From Zeimonas sp003577305 (GTDB taxonomy: Bacteria; Pseudomonadota; Gammaproteobacteria; Burkholderiales; Burkholderiaceae_E): a DNA stretch of 64,000 bases. A program made the position numbers and the translations under genes. Below the pieces are notes generated by a model, which worked only from the letters and a program-made list of their open reading frames with translations, searched no databases and was not told where the DNA came from. The stretch is from assembly GCA_030263385.1 (NCBI GenBank), contig SZOX01000013.1:1-64000 (forward strand), in the 5' to 3' direction. This document shows positions 25,511 to 33,519 of the stretch, in pieces (the first letter of the stretch is position 1; every line of letters begins with the position of its first letter).

Positions 25511-25649
25511 CGAAACACTTCAAATAACCCTAGGAGAGGCCTCTTCATCGCATCGAGCACCGCGAAAGCTAATTCGTACGCGGCAGCCTATTCACCAGAT
25601 AGCTCATGCAATATCGACTTATGAATTCCGGAATAGCGCTTAACATCAG
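25511..25649. other. Short AT-rich gap in the EPS operon
   Basis: 139 bp between wzy and the GT2 gene, the longest gap inside the operon. AT-rich; could hold an internal promoter. No gene seen. Confidence 0.35.
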
Positions 25650-26531
25650 TTAATTGATGCCACGGCGCACCGCCTGTCGCCCCAGAAATTTCTTAATTAT
25701 CGTTCGAATCGGTCGAGGAACTACTGTAGCGCCGACATCTCTTGCGTGCCTTCTTCGCAGCGCCCCGAAATAGGCCCGTCTCAGTTCGTCCGCATCGCCG
25801 GTGATGAAGGCTGAATTTGACTGCAAGAAGCTCGCGTATGATCGCCGCATCTCACGATACTGCATCCCCAGACGGTAGCTGTCGGACACCCTGTCGTCTT
25901 GATGATGGACGTACTGGAAGAACGGGTAGTCTACGTACGACCACAATCTCACGGTGCTTAGGTACTTGAATATGAAGTCCACGTCTTGGGCGCGATAGAG
26001 ACGGGGATTCCACTGGAGACCTGGCGGGACGGTATCTCGTCTCATCAATACTGTAGAGACTGATGTACTTGTGTAGCTTCGCACGAACTCGTGTGGGTGT
26101 AGATTATTTTGCCGTATGGCGATCAGGCTCCCGCTTTCGTCTACCACCTCAAAATCACAAATCGCGCACTCACTATCATCTCGTTCGATTGCTGCCACTT
26201 GCGCACGTATTAACCCTGGTTTTATGAGATCGTCGGAATCGAGAAACATCAAGTAGTGGCCACGCGCATGCATCATGCCGCGGTTCCTCGCAACACACGC
26301 CCCACTATTTTGTTGACGGATGTAGCGGAGGCGCTTTCCTGCGGTCGATGTGTTGTCCGCAGCAATATTGCGAACGACCGCTTCAGTATCGTCAGTGGAA
26401 CCATCATCGACAACTATGATCTCAACATTTTCATATTCTTGGTTCAACGCAGAAACCAGTGTTCTCTCGATTCTCGCGGCCCGGTTGTAGGTCGGAATAA
26501 CCACACTTGCCACTTTGGTACTTTGTTCCAA
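25650..26531 (-). CDS. Family 2 glycosyltransferase
   Basis: 293 residues, GT-A fold: VASVVIPTYNRAARIERTLVSALNQEYENVEIIVVDDGSTDDTEAV, then RNRGMMHARGHYLMFLDSDDLIKPGLI with the DSDD metal site. Inverting enzyme acting in the cytoplasm. Between wzy and the second methyltransferase. Lower GC than average. Substrate unknown. Confidence 0.93.
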   Translation of the reverse strand: MEQSTKVASVVIPTYNRAARIERTLVSALNQEYENVEIIVVDDGSTDDTEAVVRNIAADNTSTAGKRLRYIRQQNSGACVARNRGMMHARGHYLMFLDSDDLIKPGLIRAQVAAIERDDSECAICDFEVVDESGSLIAIRQNNLHPHEFVRSYTSTSVSTVLMRRDTVPPGLQWNPRLYRAQDVDFIFKYLSTVRLWSYVDYPFFQYVHHQDDRVSDSYRLGMQYREMRRSYASFLQSNSAFITGDADELRRAYFGALRRRHARDVGATVVPRPIRTIIKKFLGRQAVRRGIN

Positions 26532-26574
26532 CTAAAGCCCTCAGACTTGAACGAAAGAATGGATTGACGCTTCG

Positions 26575-27198
26575 CTATCGCTTTTTGAATATAAGGAATC
26601 GATGATACGGATTCCCTATCACTCGATAGGTCTTTAGCATCGATGCGCGCTCCGACAGATCACGAGAGACCTTGTCCAGGCCATAACCTTTCTTGTTGAT
26701 CTCCCAGTAATGCTCACCATCGAAGGCGTGAGATTTTGTCCGGGCGAAAGGTCTCGGCACAAGCCAGTCGAACACACCGAGCTTCGGGATATGAGCTGTA
26801 TACCGCCACACGGCTTTGGCATCCGGAAGGCTGATTACGATGTGGCGCCGGCTGACCCGAACCATCTCCCCAAACGCCAGGAGACTCTGCTCATACGGCA
26901 GATGCTCCAGCATCTGGAAGGCACACACGACGTCATAGGAATGATCCGGCAGGGGGATGGCTGTTGCTGAGCCGATGTGATCCGGCTTCAACTCGGGATC
27001 GATATCCAGTGTCTCAACACTCAAGCCGGCGAGCCGCGCCATCGACTTGAAGACCCCCCCCCCGGGGCCAAGCTCCAGTACGCGAGCCGGGTGAAGCTGT
27101 AGGACTTCATCGAGTTGATGCCACAGGCTTTGCCATCGCGCCCTGCTCATGTAGCGGGTGAAGTCGTAGTGAGATTTCTCGACTTGCTTTGTTGTCAT
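26575..27198 (-). CDS. SAM-dependent methyltransferase with G10 tract in motif I (in frame)
   Basis: 207 residues. The cofactor loop VLELGPGGGVFKSMA is partly encoded by ten consecutive G (27054-27063). VETLDID (motif II) and FQMLEHLPYEQSLLAFGEM follow. Type 11 methyltransferase. The ATG at 27198 overlaps the flippase stop (ATGA); an ATG at 27204 is also possible. The gene is in frame as written, but one base more or less in the tract would stop synthesis. Likely methylates a glycan precursor. Confidence 0.85.
   Translation of the reverse strand: MTTKQVEKSHYDFTRYMSRARWQSLWHQLDEVLQLHPARVLELGPGGGVFKSMARLAGLSVETLDIDPELKPDHIGSATAIPLPDHSYDVVCAFQMLEHLPYEQSLLAFGEMVRVSRRHIVISLPDAKAVWRYTAHIPKLGVFDWLVPRPFARTKSHAFDGEHYWEINKKGYGLDKVSRDLSERASMLKTYRVIGNPYHRFLIFKKR
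27054..27063. repeat. Homopolymer of 10 C (G on coding strand)
   Basis: Encodes the glycines of motif I in the methyltransferase. It is followed by GGGG, giving a C10G4 block. Length 10 is the in-frame state. Confidence 0.95.
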
Positions 27199-28511
27199 GG
27201 ACAAGCTGCTTTCGGATCGTCAGAAATCGGCAAGTCGCCACTACGATGAATCACCCAAAGGATCAACCAAGCATAAGCCAGGACGCCAAACAGGGAAAAG
27301 AGTGCGATAGCGGCGAACTCGCTTTTGAAATGCACGAATCCGAGCCACAGAGCCAGCAGCTTCGTACCCGTGCTGAACAGCTCATAAATCAGGAATCTTC
27401 CCTGGAGACGCAACACGGGGATCGCCGATACGGCTGGTCTGTTGATGTATTGGAAGAACAACCACAAGGCAAGCAGCTGCGCGTAGACGCCTGCCGTGTA
27501 CCATTCCTTGCCGAAAACAAACGCGAACAAGATCGGGCCGGCCACAAGTATCACCACAAACGGTAGCGCACCCGTTGCGGCCATGCCCATCGTTGCCTTG
27601 ACGATTAGCGCGCGCGCGTTTTCGCCACGGCGGATGGCTTCGTTGATTCGCGGGTAAAACACAGCCGTGACAGATCCGCCGATCACACTGGTCGGCAACC
27701 CAAGCACTGCAACAGCGATGCCGTATTGACCGGCACTGGCCGCTCCGAAGAAATTGGCGAGCAGTAGTACTGGCAAACTATGCGAGAAGGCATTAATCAA
27801 GTTCTGTGGTGTTCTTAGCGTCGGGAAATCGCCGTGCTGCTTCGCAAGTTGCCACAGGGTCCTTCGGACATGCTTCTCGTCTGCTTCTGGTTCAGCGGAC
27901 CTCGATGCGTGTCGCCAGCCGAGAAAGGTCAACGCCGCGCCTACCAAGCCCCCAAAGACATTGGCGGCGATCAACGCGAGTGCCGAGGGATTTATCAACC
28001 CTGCCATAGTCTTGATGGCACCTAACAGCAAGGCCGTTGCCACGCCATAGGAAGCGATGATTCGAAAGGCCTTCTTTCTGATCAGCCACTGGCCAAGCAC
28101 GGCTGCAAGGACAGAGATCATCATTGCGGCGGGAATCAGATACAGGAACGGGGAGATTGCTTCGGCGTTAAGCAGTGCGAGGAACTCCTTGCCAAATGAG
28201 GCCAACAGCAGGATCACTGCTGCCGTGACGATCAGCCCGAGATAGAGCGAAAGCCGGGCAATGCCTCGCGCATCGGCGTCTGAACGAGGAAGCACGAGCG
28301 CCGTGGGGTAGCCAAGCGCCGCAACGGTTGTGAGGAGTCCGACAACCGTCATGAATATCCCCTGCAGGCCATAGGCTTCGGGCCCGTAGAGTCGCGTCAC
28401 GATCGGTGCGAAGGCCATCGTGATGACCTGTGAGGCCGCAGCTCCCGTTGCCACGGTGGCGACATTGCGGACGAAGGGCCGACAGACGAGGTTGGTGACC
28501 GGGGCGCGCAC
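27195..28511 (-). CDS. wzx: Lipid-linked oligosaccharide flippase (Wzx-like)
   Basis: 438 residues with about 12 membrane helices and the polysaccharide-synthesis/MATE-like pattern: VATVATGAAASQVITMAFAPIVTRLYGPEAYGLQGIF at the start, YPTALVLPRSDADA, GSVTAVFYPRINEAIRRGE. Moves repeat units across the inner membrane. Start is a GTG at 28511. Works with the Wzy-like polymerase at 24224-25510. Confidence 0.9.
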   Translation of the reverse strand: MRAPVTNLVCRPFVRNVATVATGAAASQVITMAFAPIVTRLYGPEAYGLQGIFMTVVGLLTTVAALGYPTALVLPRSDADARGIARLSLYLGLIVTAAVILLLASFGKEFLALLNAEAISPFLYLIPAAMMISVLAAVLGQWLIRKKAFRIIASYGVATALLLGAIKTMAGLINPSALALIAANVFGGLVGAALTFLGWRHASRSAEPEADEKHVRRTLWQLAKQHGDFPTLRTPQNLINAFSHSLPVLLLANFFGAASAGQYGIAVAVLGLPTSVIGGSVTAVFYPRINEAIRRGENARALIVKATMGMAATGALPFVVILVAGPILFAFVFGKEWYTAGVYAQLLALWLFFQYINRPAVSAIPVLRLQGRFLIYELFSTGTKLLALWLGFVHFKSEFAAIALFSLFGVLAYAWLILWVIHRSGDLPISDDPKAACP

Positions 28512-28618
28512 TTTGCTTATGGGGGCGTGCTAAGTGAAATCGCGATTCAGTGAACTCTGGCAGGCGCTGCCAATCTGTCGAACGTTCTCATCGTGTACCT
28601 CGCTATCTGGCCACCGGG

Positions 28619-29504
28619 TCAGATCGCCCCGTTCACCAACCCGAATCTCGGCGCGCCTTTCGCGCGCGCCTCGACCGCTGCCCTATCGCGCACGAAGACG
28701 GTGTTGCCGCGCGAGTCGCGTGCATCGGTCAGGGTGCGCGCGAACGGGTCGTATCCGCAGGGCAAGAAGCCGTGACGGTGCATCTCCGCCCGCAATTCGT
28801 CGTCCAACACACCGTAGCGCGCGCCGCTGCCGTTGGTCTCCATGATCACCGCGAGCAGGGCCGGGTTGTCCAGGGTCTGCTGGGCACCCCGGAGCACCGC
28901 GAGTTCGTGACCTTCCACGTCGATCTTGATCAGGAGCGGCGCCGGCGCCGCGGCGATCAGGTCGTCCAGGCGGATCACCGGCACTTCGACAAACGGCGCG
29001 TCTTCCCCCTCGGAGAGCACGTGGTTCACGGTGTCGAGCCCCGAGGTGAAACGAAGCGTTCCGGGCGCATCGGACAGACCTACCCGATGGCACTCCACGC
29101 GATCGTCGAGCGCGTTGAGGCTCACGTTGCGCCGAAGGTTCGTGAAGCTTGCCGCAATGGGCTCGACCGCCGTCACGTGAGCTTTCGCCCCCCCCGGCCA
29201 GGATCGTATAGCTGCCGACGTTCGCGCCCACGTCGACGAAGTGTTCGTCGGGCCGCAGCAGGTGCAGCACGAACGCCATCTCGGCCACTTCATGCAAGCC
29301 GCAATACCAGTTGCCGGTCGCGCCGGTCATCCCGCGGGTCGCGAACAACCAGGTGTCATCCACGAACGGCAGCGCGATCGGGCCCGGGAGCAGGCGCGAG
29401 GCGAGTTGCCATCGGAACACGCGCCCGAGCGCGGCCACGCGACTGCTTCGGGCGTTCAGCGGATGGTTCCAGACGTAACGCAGCAGTCTTGCTGCGGGCC
29501 TCAC
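28619..29504 (-). pseudogene. FkbM-family methyltransferase, off-frame at a G8 tract (possibly phase-variable)
   Basis: Starts GTG at 29504, overlapping the MarR stop (GTGA). The first part reads VRPAARLLRYVWNHPLN...LRPDEHFVDVGANVGSYTILAGG, giving FkbM motif I. A run of eight G then shifts the frame. With seven G the protein continues as AKAHVTAVEPIAASFTNLRRNVSLN, ending IKIDVEGHELAVLRGAQQTL...GLVNGAI (294 residues). FkbM enzymes O-methylate sugars or polyketides. Preservation on both sides suggests a switch or an indel error, not decay. Confidence 0.85.
29188..29195. repeat. Homopolymer of 8 C (G on coding strand)
   Basis: Lies immediately after the motif I codons of the FkbM gene. Seven would be in frame. 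Shorter than the other two tracts, so slippage should be less frequent. Confidence 0.9.
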
Positions 29505-29845
29505 TCCCCCACCTCCCGCCTCAACTCCTCGATCTCCACCCTCAACGCCTCGTACTCGGCCATCTTCCGCTTCAGGAACCGCGCCGTGAGGCTCGTCTTC
29601 GCCGCCACGCCGGCCGGGGTGAGCAGGTAGGCGTAGGCCAGCTTGTTGCGGCTGTTGCGGAAGTTCTGCATCTTGATCAGGCCCTTGTCCAACAGCGCTT
29701 TCAGGCAGTAGTTCGCCTTGCCCAGGCTCATGCCCATCGAGTCGGCCAGTTCGCGCTGGCTGGTGCGCGGGTTGGCTTCGAGCGTGCGCAGCACGTGGAA
29801 GAGCGTCTCCTCCTGCGCGGGTTCGGGGCTGGGTCGTTCGTTCAT
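29501..29845 (-). CDS. MarR-family EPS-associated regulator
   Basis: 114 residues with a winged helix: ETLFHVLRTLEANPRTSQRELADSMGMSLGKANYCLKALLDKGLIK, then a C-terminal coiled coil (FLKRKMAEYEALRVEIEELRREV). Matches the EPS-associated MarR-type regulators (TIGR04176 type) that head exopolysaccharide clusters. It is the first complete gene of the leftward EPS operon. Its start codon lies within GTTCA-TCT-TGAA, a short dyad possibly used for autoregulation. Confidence 0.9.
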   Translation of the reverse strand: MNERPSPEPAQEETLFHVLRTLEANPRTSQRELADSMGMSLGKANYCLKALLDKGLIKMQNFRNSRNKLAYAYLLTPAGVAAKTSLTARFLKRKMAEYEALRVEIEELRREVGE

Positions 29846-29950
29846 CTTGAATGGCTACCGCAGTGCGCGCCTCGTTCGAGGCCGCACGCGGCGGTGGCCT
29901 CCGGGCCTGGTTCGTGCGGCGAAGCCGGCGGCTTCGCGCGCTCGGGCGAA

Positions 29951-30325
29951 TCAGGCCGGAAGCGGCTCGGGCTGCTCGCGGCGCACGCTCACGCGCGCGT
30001 CGGGGCTCAGCAGGCTCAGGAAAATCTCCACCCGGCGCGCGGCGCTTGCGGTCACCAGCGCCTGCAGCCCGGCGAAGGGTCCGGCCACCACGCGCACGCG
30101 CGCGCCGGGGCGCAGCGGGTGCTCGGCTCCGAGCGTGGCACGCAGCGGGGCGCGGCGCGTCCACTTGCCGATCACGGGGGGCCAGGTACCGTCGCGCCGG
30201 CGCAGCAGGTTCTGCTCGGCCAGGCTTTCCTGGCGGGGCTTGGTGTCGACGACGTGCCAGCCCGGTTGGCCGGGCGCTGGGCCGGCGGTCTGGGGGTTGG
30301 GGTCGGAGTCGGCGCGTTCAGGCAT
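29951..30325 (-). pseudogene. RfaH/NusG-like antiterminator with central deletion
   Basis: 124 residues in one open frame. It keeps GWHVVDTKPRQESLAEQNLLRRR at the start and an intact KOW domain (HPLRPGARVRVVAGPFAGLQALV). The middle of the NGN domain, about 57 residues present in the full paralogue at 37871-38413, is missing. The KOW halves of the two genes are almost identical, so the duplication is recent or maintained by conversion. Without NGN it should not bind RNA polymerase; it may be dead or a KOW-only competitor. Confidence 0.82.
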
Positions 30326-30362
30326 TGAACCGATGCTAGCAGCATGTGTTCAGCGGGTGAAC
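30316..30362. promoter_or_regulatory. Twin GTTCA-N5-TGAAC operator-like sites
   Basis: Two dyads, at 30316-30330 (spanning the rfaH-like start codon) and 30348-30362, begin 32 bp apart. The same two dyads with the same 32-bp spacing precede the intact paralogue (38404-38450). Likely binding sites for a dimeric repressor or activator; the MarR-type protein next door is a candidate. Confidence 0.6.
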
Positions 30363-30471
30363 TGGTTTGGTGGTTGGGTGTTGCGGATGTGCCGACTGTC
30401 GACGGCAGGCGGCAGGCGGGCGGCTGGCCCGCTTCGAGCGCCAGCGGTGGCGGCACGCGAACGGTTGGCCC

Positions 30472-30537
30472 GCAACCGAATATTGCGTTTTCACGCGTGG
30501 AATGCGTTCCACGCGCGGAAACGCAACGTTTGGTTGC
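30472..30537. repeat. 66-bp palindrome, copy 6
   Basis: Full copy, GCAACCGAATATTGCG to TTTGGTTGC. First copy after the 23-kb free stretch. It lies between the truncated rfaH-like gene and the NYN gene. Confidence 0.95.
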
Positions 30538-30760
30538 AGCGGGCATGGCCGCTGATGCCTGGCGTTGCGGGTGCGGCCGGTTAATGCGGCGGCGTGGCAC
30601 CCTGCGACTCGAAGCGGCAACGCGCGCGCTCGATCAGCGCCGACGGCATTCTCGCGGGTGTCGGCACGATGCGGGCGCGCTCGGCGCCGCTCGAGGAGTG
30701 GGTCCGGCGGTACCCCGGCCGCCAGGCGCGCACGCTTGAACATCTGGCATCAACTGGGCC

Positions 30761-31336
30761 TCACCAACCGCTCGGCTTGTGAATACTCGTCCCGGGAATA
30801 ACCTCGGGCAGCTGACTCGCTTCCAGCATCCAGGTGCGGATGGGTTTCAAGAAATTCGCATGCTGGCGAAGCTGGCGTGAAGTCTTGCGCTTCGGCGCGC
30901 CCGGGGTCACGAGCCCGACGAGCTTGTGATTTTGCGCCCTGACGAGTCGCAGCGACTCGGCCAGATCCGAGTCGTTGGAGACGACTACCGCGCAGTCGTA
31001 GGCGCTGAGCCACGAATCGTTTAGAAGATGCAGCGCGAGATTTACGTCGGAGCCCTTTTCTTCGTTCCTCCAGACCTCGACACTCGCCGGCGGCGGATTG
31101 GCGTGCTCCATCGATACCCGGTGGCGCAGAAACTGTCCGTAATACAACTCCACCAGAGGACAGTGTGCCTGCAAGGCGCGAAGGTAGGCGTCCTGGCGGA
31201 CGTTCACCTCCGGATCGCGAGGCGAAGGTTGCACGCGCGCGGTGAAGTACTTGACTTTCACCAACTCGTTTTGCGGTCCGAGCACCTTCTCGAACAGCGC
31301 TACCGGATCGAGCCATTTCCACGGCGTACCGCGGAC
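30761..31336 (-). pseudogene. NYN-domain protein lacking its N-terminus
   Basis: Open from 31336 with no start of the expected kind: VRGTPWKWLDPVALFEKVLGPQNELVKVKYFTARVQ, later KGSDVNLALHLLNDSWLSAYDCAVVVSNDSDLAESL. This matches NYN (PIN-like, LabA/DUF88) RNases from about residue 17 on. The first segment with the initial catalytic Asp (V-D-G-F-N in the family) is missing, with a stop codon directly upstream. A GTG at 31285 could start a shortened protein of 174 residues, probably inactive. Confidence 0.75.
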
Positions 31337-31353
31337 CTAATTGTTAGTACTGC

Positions 31354-31384
31354 GCAAAAAAGCAGGGGCCTCCGAAGAGGCCCC
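31354..31384 (-). terminator. Rho-independent terminator, minus strand
   Basis: Perfect 8-bp stem GGGGCCTC-CGAA-GAGGCCCC. On the minus strand it is followed by TGCTTTTTTGC. It lies downstream of the small BrnA-like fragment and upstream of the NYN remnant. Confidence 0.8.
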
Positions 31385-31447
31385 GCGCCCGACAGCCGAA
31401 GCCGTCGGGGTAGTAGTCTGCAATTGTAGCAAGGAACTACTGGGGCG

Positions 31448-31546
31448 TCACTGCGGGCGCGCTCGAATGCGGGCGCGCTCGAACCAGTCGGCCGTGGCCT
31501 CCGGGGCGTCGGCGTCGATCCGTTCAGGATCCGGTTTGCGCGGCAT
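31448..31546 (-). pseudogene. BrnA-like antitoxin, N-terminal fragment
   Basis: ATG at 31546 and stop at 31448, 32 residues: MPRKPDPERIDADAPEATAD then WFERARIRARPQ. This is the typical acidic opening of BrnA-type antitoxins, without the DNA-binding C-terminal half. A C-terminal BrnA-like piece lies 3.7 kb away at 35208-35385. No BrnT toxin gene is visible beside it. Confidence 0.6.
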
Positions 31547-31843
31547 AACGATTCCATTCGTGACGGTTGGCTCTGCGCAGGCTGATCACATGACGCGGCC
31601 GGAAACGCTACCGCAGTGTGGTTACGACGTGACGCGGCAGTGCGCCCCACTCTTCTCCTTGATCTTTTCGTCGTTGGGCGGGAGTAGGCCTTTCGTCGGG
31701 CGCGAGCAGGCCATCAGGTCGAGTGCATGCGCCACGTTGGCGCCATAGAGTGCGGAACTGATTCCAGGACGCTCGCGCAGATCTTTATTACCGGCGTTCG
31801 TTTTACCCAAACTGCTTGGGTTTCTATTAGAGTGCCTACAGTC
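31547..31843. other. Intergenic, no recognisable gene
   Basis: Almost 300 bp. Frames exist on both strands, none with recognisable homology. The part at 31790-31835 is AT-rich and probably holds the promoter of the DUF2442 gene. Confidence 0.35.
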
Positions 31844-32263
31844 ATGCTTGACGAAGATTTCGATCTTGCTGCTCGCCGCGCGGCGAGCCGGCTTCGTGCG
31901 GGGCCGGTGGCGAAGACGGCTCGATACGATCGCAGGCGGAACCGGATCGTGATCGCGCTTTCCAGCGGTCTGGAGATCGCTTTCCACCCGGAGGCGGCGC
32001 AGGAACTGCAACAGGCCACACCGCGACAACTCGGCGAGATCGAGATCAGCCCGTCCGGTTTGGGCGTCCACTTTCCGCGGCTCGATGCAGACCTCTATCT
32101 GCCCGCGCTGCTCCAGGGCCTGCTCGGCTCCAGGCGCTGGAGAGCCGCAGAACTGGGCAGCGCCGGCGGGCGCAAGACGAGCGAGGCCAAGGCTGCGGCG
32201 GCCCGCAACAACGGTCGACTGGGCGGCCGGCCGCGCAAGTCACGCAACCTGGCGGCCGTCTGA
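31844..32263 (+). CDS. DUF2442 protein (putative antitoxin)
   Basis: One of the few plus-strand genes here. 139 residues from ATG 31844: RNRIVIALSSGLEIAFHPEAAQELQQATPRQLGEIEISPSGLGVHFPRLDADLYLPALLQG is the DUF2442 core. The C-terminus is Arg/Lys/Ala-rich (GGRKTSEAKAAAARNNGRLGGRPRK), perhaps DNA-binding. Such proteins usually pair with a DUF4160 toxin gene upstream; none is visible here, so it may be an orphan. Confidence 0.82.
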   Translation: MLDEDFDLAARRAASRLRAGPVAKTARYDRRRNRIVIALSSGLEIAFHPEAAQELQQATPRQLGEIEISPSGLGVHFPRLDADLYLPALLQGLLGSRRWRAAELGSAGGRKTSEAKAAAARNNGRLGGRPRKSRNLAAV

Positions 32264-32498
32264 CTGGACGAACCCCTGTCACGACTCTCCTGGTCCGCGA
32301 CAACTCGCCTCTTCTTCGTCGCTGCTGGTCTGCGATGGCGCGGGCCCGTACCCCGGCCGGCCGTGGCCGAACCATCACGGGCGGGCGTGCGCCCCACCAG
32401 TCCTTCGAGCGGCTCGGACCGGGCGTGGTACAGCGTCCAGCCGTCGGGCCTCGATGTCCCGCGGTAGATCTGCTGGCGCGGGGTGTCGAGGCTGCCCT
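32264..32498. other. Intergenic left of copy 7
   Basis: No supported gene. The last 27 bp before the palindrome (GCTGGCGCG... to ...GCTGCCCT) recur with two changes before copy 9, so these two copies share flanking sequence. Confidence 0.5.
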
Positions 32499-32564
32499 GC
32501 AACCAAATGATGCGTTTTCGTGCGTGGAAAGCGTTCTACGGGCGGAAACGCAACGTTTTGTTGC
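32499..32564. repeat. 66-bp palindrome, copy 7
   Basis: Full copy with GATGCG on the left but CGCAACG on the right, so the arms carry different variants. It lies between convergent DUF2442 and PIN genes. Confidence 0.95.
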
Positions 32565-32583
32565 GGGGGCGGTGGATTTCTGA

Positions 32584-32997
32584 TCAACCTCCGTGCCGCA
32601 CCCAGAATTCTGTGGGCGTAACGATGGGGTACTGCTTCGCCAACGCCAGCAAGTCCCTGTCGCCGGTAATCAGGTAATCGGCCTTCGCAGCCAACAGCGT
32701 GAGCAACACCGGCTGATCGGCCGGGTTGCGCAAATTCGCGTCGTGCTCGCCTTCCGGCTCGACGACATCGGCCAGGAACATGAAGCTGTCGGCCAGGTCG
32801 CGGATTTCCGCCGGCGTCATCCGGATTCTGGGCAGACGCGGCAGCACTCTGATCATCTCGTCCAGGATGTAGCGCGACAGCACCACGTCCAGGCTGCCCT
32901 GACGCCATGCGGTGACGATGCACCCCGGCACGCTGCCCGGATAGGCCAGGCCCGACACCAGCACGTTGGTATCGAGCACGACGCGCAGTCGCGGCAT
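32584..32997 (-). CDS. PIN-domain toxin (VapC-like RNase)
   Basis: 137 residues. LRVVLDTNVLVSGL carries the first catalytic Asp, ILDEMIRVL an acidic residue, and ADYLITGDRDLLAL the C-terminal acidic pair. Belongs to the 'putative toxin component, PIN family' group that cleaves tRNA or other RNA. Partner of the Phd/YefM-type antitoxin directly upstream, overlapping it by one base. Appears intact. Confidence 0.9.
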   Translation of the reverse strand: MPRLRVVLDTNVLVSGLAYPGSVPGCIVTAWRQGSLDVVLSRYILDEMIRVLPRLPRIRMTPAEIRDLADSFMFLADVVEPEGEHDANLRNPADQPVLLTLLAAKADYLITGDRDLLALAKQYPIVTPTEFWVRHGG

Positions 32998-33269
32998 CAG
33001 CGCTGCTTTCGCTCCGCCGCCACCGCCGCGTCGATTTCGGCCAGGCCTTCCTCGGGCGGCACATCGGCATACGCATCGGCAATCCGGCCGCTGAGCGCAT
33101 CGAAGCGGTCGCGCATGCGGCGGATACGGGCGAACAGCTCGGCATCGACCAGGGCCGCGACCGGCTTGCCGTCCTTGTTGATGACGATGCTGTCGTTGCG
33201 GTACTGCACCTGGTTCAACATTTCGCCCAGGTTCTGCCGGAAGTTCACGGCGTTGACTTCAGTGATCAT
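32997..33269 (-). CDS. Phd/YefM-family antitoxin
   Basis: 90 residues: MITEVNAVNFRQNLGEMLNQVQYRNDSIVINKDGKPVAALVD is the Phd/YefM DNA-binding fold, followed by a helical toxin-binding tail ending EGLAEIDAAVAAERKQR. First gene of the pair with the PIN toxin. Palindrome copies 7 and 8 bracket the module. Confidence 0.9.
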   Translation of the reverse strand: MITEVNAVNFRQNLGEMLNQVQYRNDSIVINKDGKPVAALVDAELFARIRRMRDRFDALSGRIADAYADVPPEEGLAEIDAAVAAERKQR

Positions 33270-33380
33270 GTGGTACGTATGGTCGTGTTGATTGATATGG
33301 TCATTATGGTTTGGGCTTGGTGTCGTGTCCAGCCCGCATTTCTGTGCAGGTCACCATCGGTCGGTACCGCTGATAGCCCC

Positions 33381-33446
33381 GCAACCGAATGATGCGTTTT
33401 CGTGCGTGGAATGCGTTTTACGAGCGGAGACGCAACAAACGGTTGC
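33381..33446. repeat. 66-bp palindrome, copy 8
   Basis: Full copy with GATGCG on the left and an altered right end (CAACAAACGGTTGC). It lies between the fic stop and the Phd/PIN module. Confidence 0.95.
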
Positions 33447-33519
33447 GGGTCGGGGTTGCGGGTCTGTGCCCGGCATGCCTGCTGCCGGCGGGCCGCCTGC
33501 TGCCGGCAGGCGTGCTTCC

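Noticed and set aside
28550..30328. 592-codon plus-strand open frame
   Set aside because: It covers the FkbM, MarR and RfaH-like genes in antisense, has low-complexity Arg/Ala-rich content and no homology that I recognise.
32300..32498. Possible gene on the minus strand starting MQGSLDTPRQQIYRG
   Set aside because: No family resemblance, and the 5' part comes from the palindrome flank.
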